Source of the DNA: Trichosphaerium sp. ATCC 40318
Lineage: Eukaryota > Discosea > Flabellinia > Trichosidae
Length of the DNA stretch: 64,000 nucleotides
Reading direction: 5' to 3'
Assembly (NCBI GenBank): GCA_038496445.1
Contig: JALMLS010000627.1
Coordinates: 62,001-126,000 of the forward strand
This document shows positions 32,119 to 42,392 of the stretch, piece after piece. The notes under the pieces are model-generated. The model had not been told where the DNA came from and ran no database searches. It saw nothing but the letters and a program-made list of their open reading frames with translations. A program made the position numbers and the translations under genes. Within the stretch, counting starts at the first letter, position 1, and every line of letters starts with the position of its first letter.

Positions 32119-33893
32119 ATGACTCCGTCAACGGGGTATGGCCTTTATGAACAAGCAACAGGGTTTATAGCCGGCGCTTTTGGATATGGGTCCAGTTATA
32201 CACGGAGTACAAGCAACGCAAGCGAATTCACGTATTTCAATTTAAACAGGCAAACACGTACCGAGGACCCCTTGGCTTCGCTTCAAAACTTCCAAAAGCT
32301 TGAAATTGTTGGTACCGGGACATTTGGTCGCGTATATCTAGTGTACGTCAGGTTATATCATTCTGTGTAATTCCCCGTTAGGCAAAACAACTTAACAAGC
32401 CAATTCTACGCGCTAAAAGCATTGCCAAAATCCGTACTTGTCCAAAAAGATCAAGTACAACATATACAAGATGAAAAGCGCATTCTAAGCAATTTACGTC
32501 ACCCACAAGTAGTAAAGTTGCACGCATACTTCCCTGTAATCCTACAGTTCTCTAACTTTCTTCAATAGACACAAAACATACCAGGATAACCATTCACTAT
32601 ATATGCTCCTTGAATTCGTTCCTGGAGGAGAGCTATTTACATATTTAAGGCAAGAGAATCAGAAATAATTGTAATTCAAGAAAATCCTCGCGAAAAAATG
32701 TGTTTGCTGACATTTATCCTCTAGACAAGAACAAAAGTTTTCAGAACACGTTGCCAAATTTTATGCAGCGCAGATAGTCCTTATACTAGGTACGTAGTGA
32801 AAACTAATGAGAAGTCCGGTCGCGTAGCGTCTTTTTATTTTTGTTCTTTTCTCGCTTAGAACTACACGTCCTTTTTTTTTACGCATGTTTAGAGCATCTA
32901 CACTCCATAGGCATCGCCTACCGCGATCTCAAACCAGAGAATATTTTGTGTACGTTATTAGCCTAATCCCAACTCAAAAAATTATAAAAACAACCGAAAT
33001 CGCCGTTTAGTACTCATTATTCTTCTGATAGTGGATGAGAACGGATACGTTAAAATAACTGACTTTGGTTTCGCAAAGTTTGTGTCGGATAGGTACAATT
33101 TTCTCTTCTACCTAACACCTCGCTTACACAGCTTGGGAATACTGATTTATTTCTTATTTTTTTTTCAGGACTTGGACAATGTGCGGAACACCGGAGTACC
33201 TCGCGCCCGAAGTCATTTTAACAAAAGGACATGATAAAGCTGTATGTAAAGAAGATATTATATCAATTGTGATGTACTTTTAGGTCGATTGGTGGGCACT
33301 GGGAATTCTTATTTATGAGATGTTGCATGGATTTCCTCCGTTTCATGGGTTATCGCCTATGGACTTGTATAATGAGGTATTAACAAAGCCTGTGCGGTGC
33401 CAAGACCATGTGAGCCCTGTAGTAAGCGATTTGATACTACAGTTACTCTCTCGAGATAAATCAAGGAGATTGGGTGCGTCTTTCGACCATTTCCCATCTT
33501 GTCAGCGTTAATAAGTGTTTTATCAAAAAAATAAGCACGGCCGTTTCTTTTTTTACTTAATTTTCGTTTAGGTAATAGAGCTGGTGGTGTTGCTGAACTA
33601 AAAGCTCATCGATGGTTTGCTGTACGTATTTAAACGGAGTTATTTTACCCGTCGACCGGAAACTTTTTCAACTTTCGAGAATAGTTCAGAAAGGTTCTTT
33701 GCGTACTTACATGTTATGTTAGGGTGTTGACTGGCATAAACTCGAGAGGCGGGAGCTTAGACCTCCGTTTGTACCTCGTGTGGAGTGGGCTGGAGATACT
33801 GGTAATTATGCTGACTACCCTGACTCCGAAATGATGATGGTGGATCAAAGTAATTCAAAGGACGAATATGCCCGATACTTTGAGGGATTTTAA
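32119..33893 (+). CDS. cAMP-dependent protein kinase catalytic subunit (AGC kinase)
   Basis: Ser/Thr kinase of the PKA-C type. From the ATG at 32119: a Gly/Ser/Tyr-rich N-terminus, then [19 protein letters not shown] (Gly loop), FYALKALPK (catalytic Lys), [31 protein letters not shown] (the AGC-typical YRDLKPEN catalytic loop), ITDFGFAK (DFG), [17 protein letters not shown] (activation-loop Thr and P+1 loop exactly as in PKA), [38 protein letters not shown] and a C-tail ending YARYFEGF, which carries the hydrophobic FxxF motif at the very end as in PKA and unlike PKG or PKB. The stop is at 33891-33893. About eight short introns. The exon around 32560-32880 needs tiny introns placed precisely. 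A fragment of this gene recurs at 39737-39932. Confidence 0.93.
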
Positions 33894-34714
33894 ACCAAAA
33901 GAGAAAGCCGTTGATGAAGCATCCACCAGGACACCAAAAAAAAGAAGACAATTGTAGATAATTGTAACAGTTTCGTGGTTACAAAAAAAAATTGAAAAAA
34001 AAAAATTTGCTTGTACAGTTTGTAAAACAATTAAAAATAATGACAAAACAGAGGTTGTTACATGTGTATTATAAAAAAGCATCATAACAATGGCTATTTC
34101 ATTTTTTTTTCTTTCAAGTCTACTGGAAAATTCTCTATTAGATAAAACGTTGCGTTGTGGCGCTATTAAACAACGCGTACATACCTTCGTTTTAATAAAG
34201 ATCAATTACGAAAAATACTTGTGAGATATTCTAAAACTAGTTTCGCGTTAATTACCTTTCTCAGCCAACTAACACGCTTACACGTTTCACGTTAATTTCC
34301 TTTTTCAGTCCAAAAAAGAATGTGACAGGATTCCATTGGATTCTCTCGCTGACAAAAGCAATGAATTCGATGATGTAAACAAGCAACTTTGAAAGGTTTT
34401 TGAGCTTTAGTACAGAGATTAATGACATCTCTCATGAACGTTATGTGTTCTGTGAATTATACAGCAAGCTTTAGTAAACACGCTATTTTCCTACACCTAA
34501 GGCCACGTCTCTCTTACACGTATTCTCATCTTTCATGTACCTGTATCAAAGGTAATGCTAGGAACCCTATTCAATACTATACTGATACAGCACGTAGCAG
34601 TCCAACGGAAACTACCAACGTCGTCACAGCTCTGTACGTGTTCTTCAACTTCAATCCTACAGCTTCTTCACTAGTATCTCTTGGCTAAGCTGTTATTCGT
34701 ACGTTGTTTAAAAT
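33894..34714. other. Gene-free stretch after the PKA gene
   Basis: 3' flank of the PKA gene and about 0.8 kb with only unsupported frames, the longest 88 codons at 34422-34688 (no domain). Homopolymer A and T tracts are frequent. Confidence 0.35.
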
Positions 34715-35580
34715 CGCCGCAGGCTAACAGCTTTTATGTAACGAATTGCAGAGGTGATTACTTGCCTTTGTTTGTTTGCTAGAATCATTGAGCTATCCAT
34801 AAACCAGCTGGGCTTTCCCAGTAGCTGCCTCCAATCCTTTAACGTATATACCGGTTCATACGGTATGTGCAATTTTGTGGCTAAAAGGTTTGCTATTCTA
34901 TGCAAAGAGTCACTGAGATGATTTGTTTGTTTCATGCCAACAAAAATCTTAAATGCTCGCTCCTCTAGAGCTTGCTATAACCCTCTCTGAGGGCAATCAT
35001 TCCTTTCCTGGACAATGTTTTAGGGATAAATAATGGCAATACGTACGATTTGAACAGCAGCGGTTTCTTCGCTGCTGGGAGCTTTATCCCGTTCATAAAT
35101 AGATGAACCTCCTCCTTTTCGAGCTTTGTTGTAGCTAAAAGGTTTGCTATTCTGTGCAAAGAGTCACTGAGGTGATTTGTTTGTTTCACGCCAACAAAAA
35201 TCTTAAATGCTCGCTCCTCTAGAGCTTTGCTATAACCTTCTTTAAGGGCAATCATTCCTTTCCTCTCGACAATGTTTTAGGGATAAATAATGTGCCAACG
35301 TACGATTTGAACAGCAGCGGTTTTTTCGCTGCTGGGAGCTTTATCCCGTTCATAAATCTCTTCCTTTTTTACATTCATCCGCTACCTTGCCGTTTGTGAA
35401 TAAGTGTTTTTCCTCCTTTGTAGAGGTATGTTTTAGGGACAAATGACATTGTGCTAACACGTACGATTTGAACAGCAGCGGTTTCTTTGCTGCTGGGAGC
35501 TTTATGCCGTTCATAAATCTCTTCCTTTTCAGATTTATCCGCTACCTTGCGGCGTTTATTTGTTCTAAATAATGGTTAGC
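34715..35580 (-). pseudogene. Unrecognised family, copy 2: broken tandem array, no intron
   Basis: At least three partial repeats of the family seen at 17987-18812. The motif FMNGIKLPAAKKPLLFKSY recurs near 35095-35040, 35350-35295 and 35515-35455, and VKQTNHLSDSLHRIANLLA (MKQ in one copy) recurs near 34935-34880 and 35190-35135, giving a unit of about 254 bp. Only the most downstream unit continues to YTLKDWRQLLGKPSW. Frameshifts break the line between units. The conserved intron of copies 1 and 3 is missing: GYSKALEERAFKIF is uninterrupted. The sequence ends in RRF, short of the C-terminus of copy 1. Confidence 0.7.
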
Positions 35581-36540
35581 GATTTGTCAGAAGACAACCT
35601 GTTTTACCTTACGGGAAAACAGAACTAGACAACTAAGCCTCAAGTGCCTATGTACATATTTGGTCACTGGAATGAGCTGCTCCCAGCACTGACTAGTTGT
35701 ACCAAACAGAAATACAAACAGCACTTGAGGTGTTTACTGACAAATAAATCGAACTACTACTTACCAAACCTTAACTCCACACTTTTACAATTAAGACATA
35801 ACTATTAAACCTTTATTCCTTTCAATGTTTGCAACTTCTGCTGTTTTTGTTCTGATGTCCCACCCGCGCCTATAAAAACACTATCAAACGCGAACGGAAG
35901 AATACAATAATACAACAGCCTGTGGTGGTCACTCACTTACAAACAGATAGCAAATATCGCACTTAATAAAAACTCTCCGTGTTTTCTTTCCCGTGTAAAA
36001 TTGCTGAAAATTGTTGAGTTTTCCGTAGTGGTTTCTTTGCCTTTTTGTTAACACGTCATCAGTACCAAGGCCAGAATTGTCAGTAAACAACGAAATGGTA
36101 TAGTGTGATAAACTGTAAATCAGTTTTTGAGACTTAAAAAGATAAGCGTTGCCAGTACGCGAAAGAAACAGTTTGTTGTTGATTAAATCTTCGCTCAACT
36201 GGCAAAGTTTGTTTCAGTGGTTTAACTAAACGTACAATTAATGCTGTGATGTCCTCCAAAGTGTCTTCAAAAGCGACAGCCGGCAGTACTGAAATGTGAT
36301 TAACACTAAACAGATAGGTGTCGTTGTCAGTCAACGCGTAAGTACACTATGTCTGACGACGCCAAGACAAACAATAATTCTTATATTCGTGTACTATGGC
36401 TTCAGACTGTTTCCACTTTTCAGTTCTGGTGCACACATTGTAGGAAACGGAGTATACTCTAAAGGTGTAACTATTTTCAATACCAAACTATAAACAGTTT
36501 TTCTGAATTAGAACGAGAATATTAAAACAGCGCCTCCGCT
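35581..36540. other. Stretch with weak minus-strand coding potential
   Basis: Overlapping minus-strand frames at 35929-36198 (KLIYSLSHYTISLFTDN; GTDDVLTKRQRNHYGKL) and 36134-36334 (VLPAVAFEDTLEDITALIV) look protein-like and could be exons of one small gene, but no start, splice pair or family could be established. The rest is AT-rich and featureless. Confidence 0.25.
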
Positions 36541-36559
36541 TATGTACGCTACAGTATTT

Positions 36560-37440
36560 GTTCAAGGTCCAAAATGGGATTGCATTAAACACTCACGTAG
36601 TGGTAATACCAAAGGCACGTGTTTTTTGAGGAGTGATGAAAAGAATGGATTACAACAGGTCTGGTATGATAATGGCCAAATAAAATCTTCTGTAAAAACG
36701 ATCCAATCTTATACTTCAACATCTTCTTTCATAATACATTTAAGACTCAACTCGCCATCAGGTCTCCAACATTGAAGTATTCCCTCTTTTTTACCATCTT
36801 TATAATTACATTGTGAAGCAAGTTGTCCATTAAGATTGGATCGTTTTTACAGAAGATTTTATTTGGCCATTATCATACCAGACCTGTTGTAATCCATTCT
36901 TTTCATCACTCCTCAAAAAACACGTGCCTTTGGTATTACCACTACTATACCACCATTTCAAATCACCTTCTTTCTTACCATTGTAGTAAGTGCATTGTCT
37001 CGAAAGAACACCATTATCGTGAAATTGTTGATATTGTCCTTATGGTTTATTATTCTTTGCTGTGTATCGCTCTTGTATTTCGCCATTTGAGTGCCATTTA
37101 TCGCTTAAAACCTCTTCCTTATCACGTTTGTAATACTTTTGTACTCGCAGTTGGCCATTCTTTGAATACACCTTCTCTGTTATTGTTTTTTAGAAAAGTA
37201 CTTCATTTGAAGCGCTCCTGTCTTGTACCATTGTTTGGTTTTACCATTTCTCATACCATTACGCGTTCTACAACGTATATGACGTTTTGCATCATCGTAA
37301 AAGTGCTGATAAACGCCATGGCAGTCTCCGTTTTTCTTTGTGAATTTTTCAGTCAGTGCACTGTCTTTGTTGAATACTTGACATAACCCGTCTTCTTTCC
37401 CTCTCTGTACGAGTATATGGTCGCTAAGGTTCCATTACTA
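36560..37440 (-). pseudogene. Broken MORN-variant repeat gene with an inverted end
   Basis: The minus strand from about 37440 to 36720 encodes MORN-variant repeats (NGMRNGKTKQWYKTGALQM; NGKKEGDLKWWYSSGNTKG; NGLQQVWYDNGQIKSS; DGKKEGILQCWRPDGELS) in shifting frames. The end of the array then reappears inverted: 36598-36711 on the plus strand is the reverse complement of 36831-36944. The intact relative is the gene at 42393-43151. Not functional as one protein. Confidence 0.7.
36598..36944. repeat. 114-bp inverted repeat with a 119-bp spacer
   Basis: Arms 36598-36711 and 36831-36944 are essentially perfect reverse complements and carry MORN-repeat coding sequence. The spacer is 36712-36830. Transcripts would fold into a long hairpin. 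The near-identity implies a recent event. Confidence 0.85.
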
Positions 37441-38390
37441 TACCAAGTTTGGCCATAGCCACCTTGTTAAAGTACCATTGATAGTTTTGTATGTTCGGTT
37501 CTATCTACAAAGCATATTTGGTGTAATAAACGCAAAGTTATTGGTTCAGTTCTCCGGAAATGTATTTGCACAAATATTGCAATGAAGTGTAACGTGCTTT
37601 GACTTATCACCATTCCCAATTTTGGTAGATGAACATATATGTGTGTATGTGACAACTAGTGCTATACTGGTTGGTTACTTACAGGAATTGATCTAATATG
37701 GAAACAAAAAATTTAAACAAGTAAGAACCTAAACACCCTGGTAGCGAAGCTTGAGACCCTTCAAAGGCCTCTCATCCATGTTGGCTGTAGTACTGGACAG
37801 TTTTTTTGTTGGTGGTATTTGTATCATTGAAGGCGTTGCCGATGTAGAATGGTGTCAACAGGTTTTACATGTGCTTTTTAACATTTTGTTTTCGTTCTAT
37901 AGTTGAAAAGTTGAGTATGGACGAAGGTATCACTGTTGTATCCACCCCAAGCAAAAAACCATGGTGGTAGAATAGTAACACCTGTATCCACCCCAACCAA
38001 AACCGCCCTTACGTAGAAAGGGGATTTTTCTGATCCTAAAAACTTGCATTTATTGAAAACTGAATTTGAGGATCCATTTTTGCGTTAAACACGTGTACAA
38101 GATATACAAACCTTAACTCGTGTTGCGTTTGAACCACCGAGACGTTAAGTCGTCCTCCAACCAGTCTCGTTGCTTTATACTATATTGGTTCAACCTAGAG
38201 GTTCATCTAACGTGACTTCACAGGAGGTTTCCTGGTTCTTGTAGATACTTTGTAACTTGTAGTACTATGACGATTTCACCTTTCCGAATATCCACCATAC
38301 CTCTTTTGTATTGCAAAACAGCATACAAAACGACTTAATGTGTTGAAGGCAATAAAATGAAGTAACCAATAAACTACAAGCGGAAAACAG
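37441..38390. other. Gene-free stretch
   Basis: No gene I can support. A 21-bp phrase (TGTATCCACCCCAA plus flanks) occurs twice near 37938 and 37982. A 62-codon minus-strand frame at 37467-37655 has no recognisable features. Confidence 0.35.
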
Positions 38391-39003
38391 AATTAATCGT
38401 TTAGTACCACGTTTAGCGAACCAAAAACATCGCCAACACCGTTCTCACACATGAAAATAAATAGTGCAAGCGTTTTTGAGAGTTTTGAAATGTGCATTAT
38501 CCATATTTGAAGTATTGGACTGGATATTTCAGTGAATTAGATGAAACTATCCTCGAATACCTTTGATCAACGTAAAACGAAGATAAAAAACGCTCATAAA
38601 CACCAATGCAATGCAATGGAGCGAAGGAAATTGCGTTTTATCAACATTTCTCAATACCACTTTTTATTTTTATCCACAAATGAATGGTACATAAGTATTT
38701 CAATTTTCCTTGTATATCGGCGAGGAATCGACAACTGTTAACGTGGAGAGCGTATCCAAGCACCCGGTTTGTGCAAGAACCATGGCTTGTAGGTACCGTA
38801 GCTCTCCATCCTATCGGGCTCTTGAGCACGACAACCCCGGTACGGCCAGGAGATACATTCCAGCACCGTTCGTTAACACTGGACGCTGAGGGCACCCACA
38901 TTGCACCCGGGAGCCGTCTTAAACCGACAAGATTGTCTTTTTGCTAGTATAGGTAAAGTACCAACGAAAAATACAACCATAACATCACTAATTATGCCCA
39001 AAG
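38391..39003 (+). mobile_element. Repeat element copy C, 3'-truncated
   Basis: Nearly identical to copies A and B from about 38464 (GTGCAAGCG, equivalent to GTACAAGGG) to about 39003 (TATGCCCAAAG), where the match stops. The upstream 38391-38463 matches the sequence before copy D. A few bases are missing in the core relative to copies A and B (GGCGAGGAATCG versus GGCGAAGGAATCG), which breaks the frame seen there. Confidence 0.75.
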
Positions 39004-39290
39004 AACATAAGTATTTCACTTTTGTTCATACATCAGGAAGGAATTACGTACAGCAAAGACGCCTAACTATATAGGGAGGGTTGTTAGCAGTAGCACGATG
39101 CGGGGTTTCGCCGTAGGACCCCGCATCGGCTACACCACCACAATGCACCAACCACACTGGCTATGCATTCATTCCAGCACTGTCATTAACATTGCCAGTG
39201 CTAAGAAGTACCCACTGCGCACCCGTAACACCAAAGGCTGGGGGGAACCAACTCCTAACAAGACCATCTTTTTGTTGGTCCAACTCACCA
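39004..39290 (+). repeat. Diverged core of a further repeat element (C2)
   Basis: Directly behind copy C, ACATAAGTATTTCACTTTTG restarts an internal part of the element, followed by a GC-rich core that differs from copies A-C but shares landmarks: on the minus strand a TTACGGGT...CAGTGG stretch (also in D) and AGTGCTGGAATG (A has GGTGCTGGAATG). The right end again has ATCTTTTTGTTGG. Confidence 0.5.
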
Positions 39291-39329
39291 ATCTGGAGAG
39301 TATCAATAGCAACACACTAGATCCTAGGA

Positions 39330-39480
39330 GAAAGCATAAATGGCATGAAAATGGTACAATGTAAAACAAGAAACATGAACAGAAAATGAGCGTATTTTTC
39401 AAACTAGAGTATGGTCAACTCCAATGTGAGGCAATGCACCGTCATAGAGAGCTGTATTGGATCTGCTCTGAAACTGATGG
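39330..39480 (+). pseudogene. MORN-variant repeat relic
   Basis: KWHENGTM near 39340-39363 and the following bases (AAACAAGAAACATGAACAGA; GAGTATGGTCAACTCCAA) align with the 3' third of the intact MORN-variant gene (about 42988-43083). Stops interrupt it, and only about 120 bp are left. Confidence 0.55.
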
Positions 39481-39736
39481 ACTAAGTGTAACCCATTCTG
39501 AAATATGACTCCAAGTGGTGGATTGCATTCTCATGATTTTACAGGTAAGCATGTTTAAAAACTTGCTTTTTTTTATTTGTTGTTTCACTGCCTAACATCT
39601 ATTTGCTATAATAGGTAGGTTTCGTCCAGTAGAGTGTTTGATACATAACACACAGCTAGAGGAGTACAATATCGAAGCAAAGTTATTCCACACTCAACAC
39701 GCAAATGACAGACTGGCGCATTAGTTTCCGGTACAA

Positions 39737-39932
39737 TTTACAAATTTTATGCAGCACAGATAGTCCTTATACTAGGTACGTAGTGAAAACTATGAGAAGT
39801 CCGGTCGCGTAGCGTCTTTTTATTTTGTTCTTTTCTCGCTTGGAACTTGACGTCCTTATTTTTTACGCATATTTAGAGCATCTACACTCCATAGGCATCG
39901 CCTACCGCGATCTCAAACCAGAGAATATTTTG
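39737..39932 (+). pseudogene. Duplicated fragment of the PKA gene
   Basis: Matches 32754-32951 (FYAAQIVL exon end, intron, and the [18 protein letters not shown] exon) with few differences. The intron is retained, so the copy was made from DNA, not from spliced RNA. The match stops inside the exon end (GAGAATATTTTG). The fragment has no start or flanking exons and cannot make a kinase. Confidence 0.85.
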
Positions 39933-40448
39933 CGTCGCCGCTGAAGTAAGTGGCTAGCATCAACTCATTGACTGAGGCGAAATGAACGAGTCTTGTCGGA
40001 CAGAGATTGCGCGGTTCTGACATGAGTGTCACACGGCAGTCAAACGCGCTGGCTGTAAGCGAGGGCTATTTTACATGGACGTCGTTTGACCGATGTTGGC
40101 CTAAAACAAACAAAACAAAACAACAAAAACACTGCAAGCAATGGAACCTACTTATTCGAATACTGAGAACAAGTACGTTGTTGGCGTTGTTGTTCTACTT
40201 TTGTAGAGCATGAACCGTTTTGTCAAAACAGTGCTTACGTTGCTCTTTTACTGCCAACAAGACCCACTTTCAGCGTAGCATGGTTTACTTACTCAGATGA
40301 GATCTGACGAAGTATCTACTTGCTGCTAAAACGTCATCCGAACCTTTTAACCTTTCTGTTTTACCGAACAAGCCGCACACAAGTTCATTGCAACTTGTTT
40401 TTCTTTGTTTTTTGCCATTAGTAGACTTCTAACGTCCTCTTAGCACAA
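39933..40448. other. Upstream region of the intact family gene
   Basis: No supported gene. Bases 40322-40425 are similar to 42199-42293, which lie a similar short distance upstream of the intact MORN-variant gene. This could be a shared promoter/leader or a relic of a minus-strand coding sequence (MAK-type peptides in both). Confidence 0.4.
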
Positions 40449-41019
40449 ATGACGGACCCACTCATCAGTTCTTTTGGCCCAAAGGGCTTGTTCCCTCAAA
40501 GCATCAAAACCTCTTTGATTCGTACGCATTACCATATTCTTGTTCCTAAATCATTTACCAGACCGGAAATGAAAGCGCATTTACGTGCTAAAGCAATTGG
40601 AAAAATTACGCCTGTGGCAAAGGTATTCTAAACGAATTTGTTTTCAACTAATGTTACATTTGTAGTACAAGTTTACAGTACTGCTTCGTGTTATCGCAGA
40701 AACGCGTCGGGTACTGCTAGCTTTTGATATGTGTGCCATGTTCCTGGCTGCCGAATTCAATTTGCCATACACTGGAGCGCGCTCGCTAAGGGGTTGGCGA
40801 GACATGATGCAGTCGAACCCAGAGAAGCGGGTTCATGATATAGGAAAAAACGAACGCGTAGCAGCAAAGCTACGTTCGGTTGTTAATCAGGAGCAGTTCA
40901 ACTATCTATATTCTGTGTGGCGTGGATGGCATCGATTCCAGGGCCGACACTTTGATCTACTCGATTATTGTGAAGCAATAGATGATATTGAGGAGGATTT
41001 ACTACGTGTTCAGGAATAA
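40449..41019 (+). CDS. Unrecognised family protein, copy 3, intact
   Basis: ATG at 40449 and one 43-nt intron at 40623-40665 (GTATTC...TTGTAG, phase 0), giving 175 residues. Blocks align with copy 1: PKSFTRPEMKAHLRAKAIGK with PKTLSSKGMIAMKEGYSDA; VLLRVIAETRRVLLAFDMC with the FKIFVG block; AAEFNLPYTGARSLRGWRD with AKNLRIPYKPVFTLKDWRQ; NEQFNYLY-like (QEQFNYLY) with RRRFEDIY. The C-terminus is acidic (DDIEEDLLRVQE). The intron sits at the same place, phase and length as in copy 1, and both start GTATTC. It looks functional and is the best reference sequence for the family. No known domain recognised. Confidence 0.75.
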
Positions 41020-42392
41020 AGATCATCCTTCGTAAAAGTTGTTGTTAAGTGAGCTCTAGCGCAGTAAATTATGTTTGTTTCTTTTTTGTGAAGTTGTCGT
41101 TGAGTTAGATTATTCGCGACAGACAACATTCTACAAAGAAAAAAGCGGAAATGGTTTATTCACACCTGAACACTCTATAAATCGTTTATACGCCAATAGC
41201 GTAATGAGGCTTTCCAAAAAAAAAAACCTATCGGAATAATGAAATACAACGCTGTACAACATTACTGCATGCTCTAGTAAGCATTATTGGACATTATAAA
41301 CTGTTTTAATAATTATGTGGTGAACCACGCTAAAACGTCTGCATTAGACTGTTTTCTGCCACTGTATGCCTGAACTTGCGTAGAAGACCCGATTGCAAGT
41401 ATTTACACGCGGTTTTTGAACGCATTGTGAGCGAGAGCTTGTTTACTATGTTGCTCATCTTTTTTGTTGTCTAAGCTATTACCGTACGTTTCGTATTAAA
41501 ATCTGGGTTTTTATAAAAGTGAAAAGCACTGCACGACCAACAATTAACGTTTAAGATGTTAAGGGTACGAGACAATGCAGCGCTCGTACATACGTAACAA
41601 TTGCTTGGATTTTTAGCTTGATCTGCTTATTTTCTGGCGGTACCAATCTCAAACATCTCTAACAAGCCTTTAGTGAAAGCGTCAACAATTAGTGTAGACA
41701 ACGGCCGTACAAGTTATACGCAACACTCCGTTCAATTGAAAAGGATATGTCATTATCGTAAACAATCAGTGTAGACAACGGCTGTACAAGTTATACGCCA
41801 CTGTAATAACACTCCGCTCAATTGAAAAGAATATGTCATTATCGTTACATGTAATTAACTCCAGCAGGTTCTCAGCCTCTGTGGAATCCTGGTTGAGTCA
41901 TTGTAAGTACAGTTTATGTTCTCAGTAAGATGTCTACTCTCAATCGAATACGTCATTTTTAGTTTCAGCTACTCACTTAGCAAACTGTTCTCTGACTTAC
42001 AGTAAACATCCGACCTACCTCTCTTTAAAGGCACATTATACTGTTCTTCACCATCAAAACTCTGTAACTACAATCAAAAGAATTAGAACGTAGATACTTT
42101 TTCTTTTTGTAGACGTTGCTGAAAACAACAAACAAGCACGGAAAAGTTCATCCAGCGTTGTTTTCTTTAGTTTTGTAAAGTTCGTTCCATCTCTACTCGC
42201 TGCTAAAATGTCATCCGAACCTTGGTTTTCTTTCTGTTTTGCCAAACAAGCACATACAAGTTCATTTGTTTTTCTTTGTTTTCCAGAAAGTAGTTTATGT
42301 CTACTTGAAATCTAGTTCAACTTAAAAACACCATTCATACATACTAATAACGCCATTCATACTAATACACCTATTCTAGATATCCAAGCTAA
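41020..42392. other. Gene-free stretch with a short tandem duplication
   Basis: About 1.4 kb without a supportable gene. It contains the direct repeat at 41684-41847 and, near 42199-42293, the segment similar to 40322-40425. A 63-codon minus-strand frame (42054-42245) overlaps the latter. Confidence 0.4.
41684..41847. repeat. Two-copy tandem repeat of about 78-86 bp
   Basis: AGTGTAGACAACGGC...ATGTCATTATCGT occurs at 41684-41760 and again at 41762-41847. The second copy has nine extra bases (CCACTGTAATAAC region) and a few substitutions. The function is unknown; it could be regulatory or a replication slip. Confidence 0.8.
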
